64,000 nt of DNA, taken from NCBI GenBank assembly GCA_038874435.1, contig JAVZCK010000003.1, forward strand, positions 97,042 to 161,041, given 5' to 3'. The notes under the pieces are model-generated. The model was not told the origin of the DNA and made no database searches. It saw only the letters and a list, made by a program, of their open reading frames with translations. Positions 45,154-53,891 of this stretch are shown here, piece by piece; positions within the stretch are counted from its first letter, which is position 1, and each line of letters starts with the position of its first letter. The DNA is from Thermoplasmata archaeon. GTDB lineage: Archaea > Thermoplasmatota > Thermoplasmata > Lutacidiplasmatales > SKW197. The position numbers and the translations under genes are program-made.

Positions 45154-46416
45154 CTAAGCTTCTGAAAAAGGTTCAATCACATTAAAGTACAAGTATGGTT
45201 TTAATACTTCTGGCATTTCTATTGTTCCATCCTCTGTCTGATAGTTTTCCATTATTGCCACAATCGTCCTTCCTATTGCAAGGGCGGTACTGTTTAGAGT
45301 ATGCACGAATTTAAGCCCATCAACATCTCTATACCGAATGTTCAGCCGCCTTGCCTGATAGTCGGTGCAATTGCTGCAAGAAACCATCTCCCTGTATTTT
45401 CCTTGCCCTGGCAAATAAACCTCTATGTCGTATTTTTTCGCTGCAGAAGGCCCGAGTTCACCGCTAGCAATGTTCACAACCCTGTAAGGCAGTTTTAGTT
45501 TTCTGACTAAATTTTCAGCACTCGCAAGCAGTTTTTCGTGTTCTTCCCACGAGTTTTCAGGTAGAACGAACTTGAACATCTCTATCTTGTCAAACTGGTG
45601 CACCCTGAAAATCCCCTTCGTGTCCCTCCCATGTGCTCCTGCTTCAGTGCGGAAGCATGTTGAGAAGCCAGCATAGTACTTCGGCAGTTCCTTTTTCTCC
45701 AAAATTTCTTCTGCGTGCATTGCGCCGAGCGGCACTTCTGCAGTGCCAACAAGGTAAAGATCCTCGCCCTCTATTTTGTAAACATCTTCTCTACCCGTGG
45801 GCAGAAAGCCAGTTCCAAACAAAGCCATCTCCCTCACGAGCACAGGCGGAAGCACAGGCACAAACCCCTCCTTGACAAGTTCGTTGAGTGCAAACTGCAC
45901 AATCGCAAATTCAAGAAACACAAGTTCCTTTTTGAGGTAGGCAAATCTTGCACCCGAAACCTTTCCGGCCCTTTCCACATCAATCAATCCATGGAGTTCT
46001 CCAAGTTCAATATGGTCTTTTGGTTTAAATTTGAAATTTGGAATAGAGCCCCACTCTCTTACCACAACATTTGACTTCTCGTCTGGGCCAACAGGTACAG
46101 TTTCGTGTGGGAGATTTGGAAGCACTGCCAGAATTTTTGTGCGTTCTGTATCCAATTCTGCAAGCTTTGCTTCGCACTGCTCAATTTCCTGGTTTATTTT
46201 TTCCACCTCAGCAATTGCCTTCGCCTTGTCTTCACTTTTGCTTATCAACCTTGCCATCTTGTTTTTCTCAGCCCTGAGTTTTCCAACTTTGCTTGTAAGC
46301 TCTCGCCATTCTTTATCTACAGAGAGTAACTGCTCAAGTGGGTAATCCTTGCACCTAGCTGCCAGTCTTTCCTTCACATACTCCGGCTTTTCCCTTATCA
46401 GCTTTATATCCAACAT
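45154..46416 (-). CDS. serS: Seryl-tRNA synthetase
   Basis: A class II aminoacyl-tRNA synthetase of 420 aa of the common (bacterial/most archaea) type, with the N-terminal coiled-coil tRNA-binding arm ('EKNKMARLISKSEDKAKAIA'). Motif 2 is 'FRTEAGAHGRDTKGIFRVHQ' and motif 3 is 'ALAIGRTIVAIMENYQ'. It begins 'MLDIKLIREKPEYVKERL', as usual. The rare methanogen-type SerRS is thus excluded. Confidence 0.97.
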   Translation of the reverse strand: MLDIKLIREKPEYVKERLAARCKDYPLEQLLSVDKEWRELTSKVGKLRAEKNKMARLISKSEDKAKAIAEVEKINQEIEQCEAKLAELDTERTKILAVLPNLPHETVPVGPDEKSNVVVREWGSIPNFKFKPKDHIELGELHGLIDVERAGKVSGARFAYLKKELVFLEFAIVQFALNELVKEGFVPVLPPVLVREMALFGTGFLPTGREDVYKIEGEDLYLVGTAEVPLGAMHAEEILEKKELPKYYAGFSTCFRTEAGAHGRDTKGIFRVHQFDKIEMFKFVLPENSWEEHEKLLASAENLVRKLKLPYRVVNIASGELGPSAAKKYDIEVYLPGQGKYREMVSCSNCTDYQARRLNIRYRDVDGLKFVHTLNSTALAIGRTIVAIMENYQTEDGTIEMPEVLKPYLYFNVIEPFSEA

Positions 46417-46471
46417 CAGAATGGCAAGAGGAAAAGAGTATTTATGGATAGCGGAGAGATTGTAGTAAGCA

Positions 46472-47005
46472 CTATTCAGCAGTTCTCACCATGTACCATC
46501 CCAGAATAAGGAGAGAGACACAGACCGCAACCAGGGCAAGAAGCACATCCAGGACACCCGTTTGCACTCTCGGGAAAATCCCGAGGAAGGGAAAATAGAC
46601 AATGCTCAGGAGAATTCCACCAGCAATTATTCCTGCAAGCTGAAGGGACTTTGATTTGATGGCTGTATAAATACTTGCAACATCGTCGGAGCTGGCAAAT
46701 TGCTCCAGCTGGTTGTGGAGGAAAATTGAAAGAAGGGAAAGCAAGAGTCCAACCAAAGGATAGTAAAGAAAGGTCAGGTTCCCCATGTAAAACACAGCAG
46801 AGAATGAGATAAGTGCCACAGAAATTCCAGGAAGCATACTTGCGAGACCAAATCGCTTGTAGGCAGAAAGAAGAAGGTAAAAAAGGCCAAGTACCAGCCC
46901 GAGAAACAGAAATGCAGCTATGCGTGTACCTCCAAACTGAAGCGAGATGGAGGCAAATAGAAGGCAACCTATGAATGCACTTAAACCGAAACTCTTTCTC
47001 TGTAT
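46472..47005 (-). CDS. Multi-helix membrane protein with apparent AUA start
   Basis: The frame ending at TAG 46472 encodes a membrane protein with about five to six helices. The first ATG in frame is 46837 (121 aa), but the frame stays open and clearly coding upstream ('FIGCLLFASISLQFGG', 'IAAFLFLGLVLGLFYLLLSA'), with no ATG, GTG or TTG. The likeliest initiation is ATA at 47003-47005, because AGGGGGGTGA lies four bases upstream and the product begins naturally (Met-QRKSFGLSAF). This gives 177 aa overlapping the DUF58 gene by 25 nt. Alternatives are a sequence error or a truncated 121-aa product. It is the last gene of the MoxR/DUF58 operon. Confidence 0.65.
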   Translation of the reverse strand: MQRKSFGLSAFIGCLLFASISLQFGGTRIAAFLFLGLVLGLFYLLLSAYKRFGLASMLPGISVALISFSAVFYMGNLTFLYYPLVGLLLSLLSIFLHNQLEQFASSDDVASIYTAIKSKSLQLAGIIAGGILLSIVYFPFLGIFPRVQTGVLDVLLALVAVCVSLLILGWYMVRTAE

Positions 47006-48231
47006 GCTTTCACCCCCCTGAGCACTGCAGCCAAGCTCACATCTTTTCTCCAGTTCACAATCTCCATGTATCTCGATATAGTCGCAATCAAACTTTTCCT
47101 CTTTAAGCCCAGAACGCCACGCACAATCTGGGTTTCTCGCTTCTCGTCTTTCTGAATATAGTCCAGTGGATCGGGTGAAATGCAGACAATTTTGAAACCT
47201 CTCCTTGCATTCTCAATTAACACCCTTGGTAACTCCTCGTCCATTAAAGGCGAGAGCACCACGAACAGCGCATTTGTGCGGAAAAGTCTTGGAAGAATAA
47301 ACTCCAGATTTTCAATAGGTGCATCCTCACCGCTTCTCCTGTGCATGAGCAACTCCAGGACTCTGTAAATCTGCTTTTTTCCGTAGCCAGGCATGATGTA
47401 GCGAACAGTATCAGCAATCACTATGGCGCCTACTCTATCCCTGTTGTTAACCACTTTTGTTGCCAGCGAAAACGCTGCAGAAACCATTTTTGTCTGGATT
47501 TTTTCGCGTTCTTCCATTAAATAACTTCCTTTTCTGAGGTCCACGCAGAGGACAACATCACCGCTTCGTTCCACATAAAACTGTTTTGAAATCAGGCGAG
47601 AGTATTTTGCAGTCGCTTTCCAGTTTATCGTCTTCATTGTATCTCCACTCTGGTATTCTCTGAGTGAATGAAATTCAAGCCCTGAACCACGAACACGCGA
47701 AACCACATTACCAACAATGCCACGGGTTTGTGCAGGCACGAGTTTTGCCTTCCGCACATCCTCAAGTGTGGGCAGAATTCTAAGGTTTACACTGAGATCA
47801 TACATCTTCTCAAAATTATAGAAACCAAGAGGGTCTGAGGAACTTACTCTCAGGCGAATCGCTTTTAATCTTGCAGGTGTTCTGGCATGTACTTTAACAT
47901 CCAGAGTTTTTGTCTCCCCTTGCTTCAGAGCAATCACAGATGGTTCGACTGAAATTTTAAAAATCTCAAGGGCATCGATTGAGAGATTGAGCACGCAACT
48001 GGGCCCAGCATTTTTTATCCGTAATTTCCCTTTTATCTTTTCACTTTGAAACCACTCTGAACGCTCTACAACAATTGCTGGGTCAATTTCCACTTTGGGA
48101 CGCAGGAGATAGGAGATGAAAAGAATTGAAATAAGGAAAACTGTAAAAAATAGAGGCACGGTGGTGCGGAGAATTATTGCCAGAAAGATAAGAAAGAGGG
48201 CTGTGAACGCAAACAAGTTTCTTGGGTTCAT
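46981..48231 (-). CDS. DUF58 / vWA-like membrane protein
   Basis: This 416-aa protein has two N-terminal transmembrane helices, a beta-sandwich-like region (about 50-170, 'LNLSIDALEIFKISVEPS') and the DUF58 core 'GSGLEFHSLREYQSGD' with 'INWKATAKYSRL'. A von Willebrand A-like domain follows ('DVVLCVDLRKGSYL' is the metal-site region). Its ATG overlaps the MoxR stop (ATGA). MoxR/DUF58 pairs act as AAA chaperone plus client or partner in metal insertion or envelope maturation. Confidence 0.9.
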   Translation of the reverse strand: MNPRNLFAFTALFLIFLAIILRTTVPLFFTVFLISILFISYLLRPKVEIDPAIVVERSEWFQSEKIKGKLRIKNAGPSCVLNLSIDALEIFKISVEPSVIALKQGETKTLDVKVHARTPARLKAIRLRVSSSDPLGFYNFEKMYDLSVNLRILPTLEDVRKAKLVPAQTRGIVGNVVSRVRGSGLEFHSLREYQSGDTMKTINWKATAKYSRLISKQFYVERSGDVVLCVDLRKGSYLMEEREKIQTKMVSAAFSLATKVVNNRDRVGAIVIADTVRYIMPGYGKKQIYRVLELLMHRRSGEDAPIENLEFILPRLFRTNALFVVLSPLMDEELPRVLIENARRGFKIVCISPDPLDYIQKDEKRETQIVRGVLGLKRKSLIATISRYMEIVNWRKDVSLAAVLRGVKAYRERVSV

Positions 48232-49187
48232 GCTCTCTTCACGACTTTGGGCACTGGCACCTCTGTAAGCACTTTCTTCACAATTGCCTCATTTTTCACG
48301 CCCTGAATCCAGGGCTCCACCTTGAGGATGAGACGGTGTGAGAGCGCTTCCACGCACATGAACTTCACATCATCTGGAATTACGAAATCTCTGCCGAGCA
48401 TTGCAGCCCTTGCACATGCAAGTTTCTGGAGGGCCAGCGAACCTCTAGGGCTCGAGCCGATTTCCACCTGTGAGTCGCTCCTTGTGGTGTTCACAATCTC
48501 CACAATATAATTCTGAAGGTCAGGATGAATTTCCACATGCTCAACATATTTCTGCATTTCCACAAGCTTCTCATGGGAGACAACCGTAGCGATGTCCACC
48601 TCCTCTTTCATTCTTGCCTTCCTTCTTGCAAGGATTTCTCGTTCTGCCTCTTTTGAGGGGTAACCAATGGAAAGGCGCGCAATAAAACGGTCAAGCTGGG
48701 CTTCTGGCAGAGGGTAGGTCCCTTCATACTCTATCGGGTTCTGGGTGGCAATCACAACGAATGGGTTTTCAAGCATGTAAGTGGTGCCCTCAATCGTCAC
48801 CTGTCTTTCCTGCATTGCCTCAAGCAATGCTGCCTGGGTTTTTGGCGGCGCACGGTTAATCTCATCAGCGAGCAAAATGTTTGTGAAGATTGGTCCTTTT
48901 CTCAGCATGAATTCATTGCTTTTCCTCTCAAATACATAACCACCTGTAATGTCTGCGGGCAGTAAATCAGGTACAAACTGGATACGCTTGAATTGACAGC
49001 CCAGCGCCTTTGCGAAAGATTTGGCAAGGAGGGTTTTTGCTAACCCGGGATAGTCCTCAAAAAGCACATGGCCTTCTGCAAGAATGCAGGCAAGCAGTTT
49101 TTCAACCACATCTTTCTTGCCCACAATTGCCTTTTCCACCTCTGTCACGAGCATCTGGCACAATCGCTTCATTTCCAGAGCGTCCAT
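48228..49187 (-). CDS. MoxR-family AAA+ ATPase
   Basis: A 319-aa MoxR ATPase: Walker A 'EDYPGLAKTLLAKSFAKAL', 'FVPDLLPADITGGYVFE', Walker B 'NILLADEINRAPPKTQAALL' and sensor 1 'FVVIATQNPIEYEGTYPLPE'. It acts as a chaperone-like ATPase for the coupled DUF58 protein. ATG 49187 is chosen over ATG 49235 because CGGTGAAACA (GGTGA) sits directly upstream and conservation begins there. Confidence 0.93.
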   Translation of the reverse strand: MDALEMKRLCQMLVTEVEKAIVGKKDVVEKLLACILAEGHVLFEDYPGLAKTLLAKSFAKALGCQFKRIQFVPDLLPADITGGYVFERKSNEFMLRKGPIFTNILLADEINRAPPKTQAALLEAMQERQVTIEGTTYMLENPFVVIATQNPIEYEGTYPLPEAQLDRFIARLSIGYPSKEAEREILARRKARMKEEVDIATVVSHEKLVEMQKYVEHVEIHPDLQNYIVEIVNTTRSDSQVEIGSSPRGSLALQKLACARAAMLGRDFVIPDDVKFMCVEALSHRLILKVEPWIQGVKNEAIVKKVLTEVPVPKVVKRA

Positions 49188-49291
49188 TGTTTCACCGAGG
49201 TGAAAACACTCACAGGGAAATAATGGTTTGCTCATGCTTTGAATAAACCCCTCAAAACCAATTTATACCTTCCATCTCTTTTCCTTTTAAG

Positions 49292-50368
49292 ATGTATAGA
49301 AAAATCTGCATCTTGCACGATTTCTTTTTCAGTGCTGGAGGCGGCGAGAAATTAATTCTTACACTGGCGAAGGCACTTGGAGCAGATGTGTACACAACGC
49401 ATGTCGAAAGGAGTGTTTTAAAAAATCTTGGATATGAGGATGTGTCAGTGCGCTCTGTCGGACAAGTTCCAACCAACCAGTTTCTTGCTGCAGAAATTGC
49501 CACATTCTGGTATTCCACGCTCCAGTTAAAAGAAAAATATGATGCTTACATTCTTTCAGGCAACTGGGCACACTGTGCTGCCCTCCATCATCACCCTAAC
49601 ATTTTCTATTGCCACACCCCAGTGCGATATTTCTATGATTCCAAGGAGCGATTTCTCAAAAATTTTTCCCCATTTGTGGGAAGCATTCTGAGAACTGCAA
49701 TCTGGGTGCAGAGCAGGTATGATAAGTTTACTGTAAGACATGTGGATAAGATTGTGGCGAACAGCAGGAATGTGCAGCAACGGATTAGAAAGTATTATGG
49801 GAGAAACTCAGTGATTGTGCATCCACCAGTGGATACAAAAAAGTACGGATTTAAGAGCATAGGAGATTACTGGCTTTCAGTTAATCGCATAACTCCAGAT
49901 AAACGGATAGAACTCCAGTGCGAAATTTTCAGAAAGTTGAAAAATGAAAAGCTGGTTGTGGTAGGAAAGATAGAACGGCAGGCAAAGGATTACTTTGCAT
50001 CTCTCCAGCCACCTGAAAATGTGCGGTTTGTGGGAGAATGCAACGAGGCGGATTTGATAAAACTGTATGCAAACTGCAGGGGTCTGATAACCACAGCAAT
50101 TGATGAGGACTTTGGAATGACACCGCTTGAGGCAATGGCATCTGGTAAAGTCGTGCTGGCTGTAAATGAAGGTGGCTACAGAGAAACTGTGATTGATGGA
50201 GTCACTGGCTGGCTTTTACCACCACAGCCAGATGCTTTTGCTCGAAAAATCCAGGAGCTTGAGGAGAAAAAACTTTTTGAAATGAGGGAGGCGTGCATTA
50301 CCCAAGCCAAAAGATTTGATGTGAAAGTTTTTGTGGAAAAGATGAAAGCATTGATCGAGCAGGTTTAG
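49292..50368 (+). CDS. Family 4 (GT1-type) glycosyltransferase
   Basis: A 358-aa GT-B enzyme transferring a sugar from a nucleotide donor. The N-terminus 'ILHDFFFSAGGGEKLILTLA' is the family acceptor-side glycine loop. The C-terminal half has 'LSVNRITPDKRIELQCEIF' and the donor-binding 'DEDFGMTPLEAMASGKVVLA' with the E-x7-E motif. It may serve envelope glycan or N-glycan assembly; substrates are unknown. The 3' end overlaps the convergent OB-like gene by 4 nt. Confidence 0.92.
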   Translation: MYRKICILHDFFFSAGGGEKLILTLAKALGADVYTTHVERSVLKNLGYEDVSVRSVGQVPTNQFLAAEIATFWYSTLQLKEKYDAYILSGNWAHCAALHHHPNIFYCHTPVRYFYDSKERFLKNFSPFVGSILRTAIWVQSRYDKFTVRHVDKIVANSRNVQQRIRKYYGRNSVIVHPPVDTKKYGFKSIGDYWLSVNRITPDKRIELQCEIFRKLKNEKLVVVGKIERQAKDYFASLQPPENVRFVGECNEADLIKLYANCRGLITTAIDEDFGMTPLEAMASGKVVLAVNEGGYRETVIDGVTGWLLPPQPDAFARKIQELEEKKLFEMREACITQAKRFDVKVFVEKMKALIEQV

Positions 50369-51081
50369 ATGATTTGAATGCTCTTTTCATCCCCGAAAAC
50401 GAGATTCCATTTTCCGTAGTGGGAGTTGTAATTGAACTGTCCGAAAATTCGCACAAAGCGTCCTTTCTCAAGAGAGGCACCATTACAATCTGTCTGAACG
50501 CAGACATTGTATGCAATGCAGGAAAGGGTATAATTGCCATCATTGAGTTCTATTTGGGTTCCTATCAGTTTTCCTGTTGTAGTGTTTTTAAGAATTGAGA
50601 GCGAAGCAATGCAGCCAGTAGTGTTGAGATAGAGGCCATCAAACCGCTCAGGACTTTCAAGGAGCTCTTCAATTCCAAGATTTAACTCGGACGGGCTCTC
50701 CAGAACCACAATGGCATTTTGCTCGCTCACATAAATCTCAATTTCATCAGCATACTCCTTCACCACACCAGCAAGCCGCAATTTTGCACCAGGAAGGGGA
50801 TTGAGTCGCTTGAAATCTTCAAAGGCATTGTTTACAACATAGAAACTGATTGTGGCATTGCTCTCACAATCCCGAAGTTCTCCATTTGCAGCATTCTTGC
50901 TCATTCTGCATTTCCACAGGATTCCTTCTGTAGCAATTCTTTTTCCAATATGCTCTTGAGAAATTTCACCAAGGGGAACGAATTCTGGCTTTAGCTGGAT
51001 GCTGTAGAGGAAGAGAGAAAATGTAGCTAGAACTGCGATTATGGTGAGTATAACCACAAGTGAAACCCGTTTTTTCTCCAT
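50365..51081 (-). CDS. Membrane-anchored OB-fold-like protein
   Basis: A 238-aa protein with one N-terminal signal-anchor helix (about residues 7-27) and two beta-barrel-like stretches. The pattern 'HIGKRIATEGILWKCRMS' then 'GAKLRLAGVVKEYADEIEIY' is typical of tRNA_anti/OB-type domains exported in archaea. Four cysteines could form disulfides outside. Its ATG touches the signal-peptidase stop, so they share an operon. The function is unknown. Confidence 0.7.
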   Translation of the reverse strand: MEKKRVSLVVILTIIAVLATFSLFLYSIQLKPEFVPLGEISQEHIGKRIATEGILWKCRMSKNAANGELRDCESNATISFYVVNNAFEDFKRLNPLPGAKLRLAGVVKEYADEIEIYVSEQNAIVVLESPSELNLGIEELLESPERFDGLYLNTTGCIASLSILKNTTTGKLIGTQIELNDGNYTLSCIAYNVCVQTDCNGASLEKGRFVRIFGQFNYNSHYGKWNLVFGDEKSIQII

Positions 51082-52745
51082 CAGACATCGCCTTCAAACA
51101 TGAGCTCTGGATGTTTTTCCTCTCCGATGTGGAATGCGATTCTTGCCGTGATGTAGGAAACTACGAGCACTGGAATTAGAAACAAGAGATAAAGGAGGAG
51201 GGCTACTGCACTAGCACTCAGCAAGGAGACCATATCCAAAGGTGGAGAGAACAACTGTGGATAGAGATAGACAAAGATTGTGAGGAGAATGGTGCTGGCC
51301 AAAACGCCCAGATAGAATTCTGCTCTATAACGGTAGCCAAGTTTGAAGAAAATTAAGGTGAGGATTGCTGCGGACAGAAGCACAGCTAAGGGCAGGGAAA
51401 ATAGAGCCACAGGAAGAAATGGAACTGAGATGAGTGCGGCCTGTCCCACAATCTTTTTCCCTTTCACCTTTATCCAGTCAACCTTCATCAGAAATCCAAA
51501 CACCTTTGCAGATTTTTCTTTCAATGCGGGTTTAAATCGCTCGAACAGTCCTATCTGAACTTTTTTTATCTGGTATCTTCCTTTCACATACACGCCCCAT
51601 AGCAGGATTTCATCCACAAGAAGGGAGAGCAGAAGCATTACCGCAACGATGAGCACTGCAAAAACCAAGCTTGAAATTATGTCAAAAACAATCACTGCAA
51701 TATAGGGATTGTAGTCCAACATTGCGGAGATGAAATCATCAGGTAAAACCACCCAGAATGGTGAAGAGTAAGCTACAATTTTTCCGTTGTAAACACCTGG
51801 CCTTGTTGTAGAATAAGCGAAGAATGTGGTGGAGATTGTCTCATATTTCCCACCCTCTATCTTCTTTACATTCTGGCTAACTGTGGCCACATTTGTAATG
51901 TCACCTTCCATAAACACCACACACTTCAGGGGCAAAAAGCCATCGTTGGTCACTGTGATTTCCTGGCTTGTGGTGCTGTTTCCAGCAAGTGTAACCTCGA
52001 GATTTGCTGGTTCTGGCTGCTGTCCGACACCTACAGAAACCGTGACTATGGAGTTAGCAAAGAGAATGGTGGAGAGCATCATAGCCATAAACGCAATAAA
52101 TGTGTAGAGAAATACCCTTCTTAATCTCAATTTCTCAGGGCCGAGAATGAGGTTGAGTTTCCTGTATTTCTTTGTGCCTTCATCTTCCCACATGAAAAGG
52201 AGAAGGATGAAGGCGATTGCGGGCACCACCAGTGGAGTTACAGCAAATGGGGTTCCTGCAGTAGTGATGCTTTTTGACACATAGCTTGTCAGCTCTCCAA
52301 GTGCAATAAAAAGACTGCCCACGAACGGAATTTTTAGAGGTAAACTTCCAATTCCCACAGCTTTGCCCAGGAAATGGTTCTCCCTGATATAGGGTTCTAC
52401 AATGTGAGGGCCTGCCTGGTCTGGGTATTCGTTTGCATCTCCCTTCGTGGTGAGAAGAATTTCTCCGTTTTCCACCCTCACCTCAATTACTCTATGCAAC
52501 ACATACTTGTCTTTTTCAATGTAACTTTTGTAAACAATAATGTCTCCAACCCTAACATCTGAAATTTTACATGGATGCCAGAAAATTATGTCTCCCTTTG
52601 ATAGGGCTGGTTCCATGCTTCCACTTGTGACTACACTCACTGGCATTGGTCTGACTTCAGAGATTGAGAAAAACCTGGCTGTCAGCACAAGCACAATAAC
52701 TATGAAGACCACATCAGAGACATGCTTCTTCAAACTGAAACGCAT
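51081..52745 (-). CDS. Signal peptidase I (Ser/His type) fused to a large membrane region
   Basis: The first about 150 residues are a signal peptidase: transmembrane helix (about 12-28), catalytic Ser in 'VVTSGSMEPALSKGDIIF', the archaeal His in 'KYVLHRVIEV' in place of the bacterial Lys, and 'TTKGDANEYPDQ'. The remaining about 400 residues are not part of normal signal peptidase: a further helix, an exported beta-domain ('NLEVTLAGNSTTSQEITVTN'), and several transmembrane helices (about 340-375, 415-545). The added part may hold substrates or tether the enzyme. A TATA element lies at 52768-52780, giving a leaderless start. Confidence 0.88.
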   Translation of the reverse strand: MRFSLKKHVSDVVFIVIVLVLTARFFSISEVRPMPVSVVTSGSMEPALSKGDIIFWHPCKISDVRVGDIIVYKSYIEKDKYVLHRVIEVRVENGEILLTTKGDANEYPDQAGPHIVEPYIRENHFLGKAVGIGSLPLKIPFVGSLFIALGELTSYVSKSITTAGTPFAVTPLVVPAIAFILLLFMWEDEGTKKYRKLNLILGPEKLRLRRVFLYTFIAFMAMMLSTILFANSIVTVSVGVGQQPEPANLEVTLAGNSTTSQEITVTNDGFLPLKCVVFMEGDITNVATVSQNVKKIEGGKYETISTTFFAYSTTRPGVYNGKIVAYSSPFWVVLPDDFISAMLDYNPYIAVIVFDIISSLVFAVLIVAVMLLLSLLVDEILLWGVYVKGRYQIKKVQIGLFERFKPALKEKSAKVFGFLMKVDWIKVKGKKIVGQAALISVPFLPVALFSLPLAVLLSAAILTLIFFKLGYRYRAEFYLGVLASTILLTIFVYLYPQLFSPPLDMVSLLSASAVALLLYLLFLIPVLVVSYITARIAFHIGEEKHPELMFEGDV

Positions 52746-52767
52746 TCGGGTAAGTAATCTAATTCAG

Positions 52768-52780
52768 ATATTTTAATTTA
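52768..52780 (-). promoter_or_regulatory. TATA box of the signal-peptidase operon
   Basis: The minus-strand TAAATTAAAATAT lies about 28 nt above ATG 52745, a leaderless arrangement. Confidence 0.5.
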
Positions 52781-52815
52781 TTTGTTAAGTGTGGTCCAGC
52801 ACCCTGTCTCCCGTT

Positions 52816-53757
52816 CTAAAATATCTGTTCCACTCTTCCTGAACCTGCAATTCTCAGCCCCTTAGCGTTGAGGTCCACGAGGATGAGGTTGTCTCCAGGT
52901 TTTAGAGCCACTTGCTTCTGCAGTTCAATCTCCGCTGTGAGTTTTTCTCCATTTCTTTCCAGAACTCTGAGTTTGGCGGGAACAAGTGAGAGCCGCACAT
53001 AGATGTGGGTGATATTTTCAGGCATGCCCTTGTAATATCTTTCCATCTCACCAATTATCTTAATTTTTTGTCCTACTCGCAGGGCATCTGGAGGGGCAAG
53101 CACAAATCCCCGGTCAAGCTCAGTTGCCTCTACACCCTTTAAAGCCAGGCCGACACGCTCTCCGTTTTCTGCCTGCTCTACATCCACATCATGCACCTGA
53201 ATTGATTTCACTTCCACAATTTTGTCAAGCGGGAATAGGCGAAGTTTATCATGCTTTTTTACCGTGCCTCTGGCTACTCCAAGTATCACAGTCCCAACAC
53301 CCTTGACATTAAAGAAATGGTCAATACACACATGTTCAAAATCAGATTTCTTAACTGGTTCCAGAGTTGCAAAATGTTCCAGCAAGTGTGGAATACTCTT
53401 TTCAACAACTTCAAATTTGCTCAAGGTTGTGTTTTTCACAATTTTTTCCCAGGTATCCTTTTGCAGTGTTTCTTCAAAAACCACAAATCCGTTGGTAAAG
53501 CCGAATCTGCTGGTGGCAACAATTTCTTCACCAAGCACCGAGGAAAAATCCTTCACTACAAACAACGGGACATCACAGAGATCCAGCACATAAAGGAGCG
53601 ATTGCAGTTTTTCTGGGTACTTTAGAGGATAGGCAACAGTTAGGTCCTTTTCCCTCACCCTGTAATTATACATCTGTATATCACTAGTTGTGCCTTTTTT
53701 TCCAAGTTTTGCTGCCAGTTCCATGTCGTTAAGCATCGCAATTGTGATTCCAGGCAT
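52816..53757 (-). CDS. SelB/EF-1A-like protein with degenerate G domain
   Basis: A 313-aa translation-factor-like protein. Residues about 165-310 match domains II and III of EF-Tu/SelB ('DHFFNVKGVGTVILGVARGT', 'VGLALKGVEATELDRGFVL', 'VRLSLVPAKLRVLE'). The N-terminal about 150 residues keep a GTPase-like strand/helix order but lack the P-loop, DxxG and NKxD motifs, so GTP binding is unlikely. It probably acts as a non-GTPase paralogue in translation. No selenocysteine genes are nearby. Confidence 0.8.
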   Translation of the reverse strand: MPGITIAMLNDMELAAKLGKKGTTSDIQMYNYRVREKDLTVAYPLKYPEKLQSLLYVLDLCDVPLFVVKDFSSVLGEEIVATSRFGFTNGFVVFEETLQKDTWEKIVKNTTLSKFEVVEKSIPHLLEHFATLEPVKKSDFEHVCIDHFFNVKGVGTVILGVARGTVKKHDKLRLFPLDKIVEVKSIQVHDVDVEQAENGERVGLALKGVEATELDRGFVLAPPDALRVGQKIKIIGEMERYYKGMPENITHIYVRLSLVPAKLRVLERNGEKLTAEIELQKQVALKPGDNLILVDLNAKGLRIAGSGRVEQIF

Positions 53758-53891
53758 AATACATATCAGAAAGCAGGTGGATTTAAAGTTACCGATGCGG
53801 TGATTGGTGGTCTATGTTAATTTTCCGGGCTTTTGCAAAAAGATTAATATCATCCCCGTCTTTTTTCTCTCAAAGTTCAATGGTGGTAAAA

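Noticed and set aside
44944..45165. 73-codon frame in the repeat region
   Set aside because: Composed of the translated repeat units (APYGN twice, DTFGIP) and overlaps the serS end; no independent evidence of coding.
46476..46967. 163-codon frame on the minus strand
   Set aside because: It overlaps the membrane-protein frame in another phase and its sequence has random-looking Cys/Trp/Ser content without a domain. The other frame has clean transmembrane helices.
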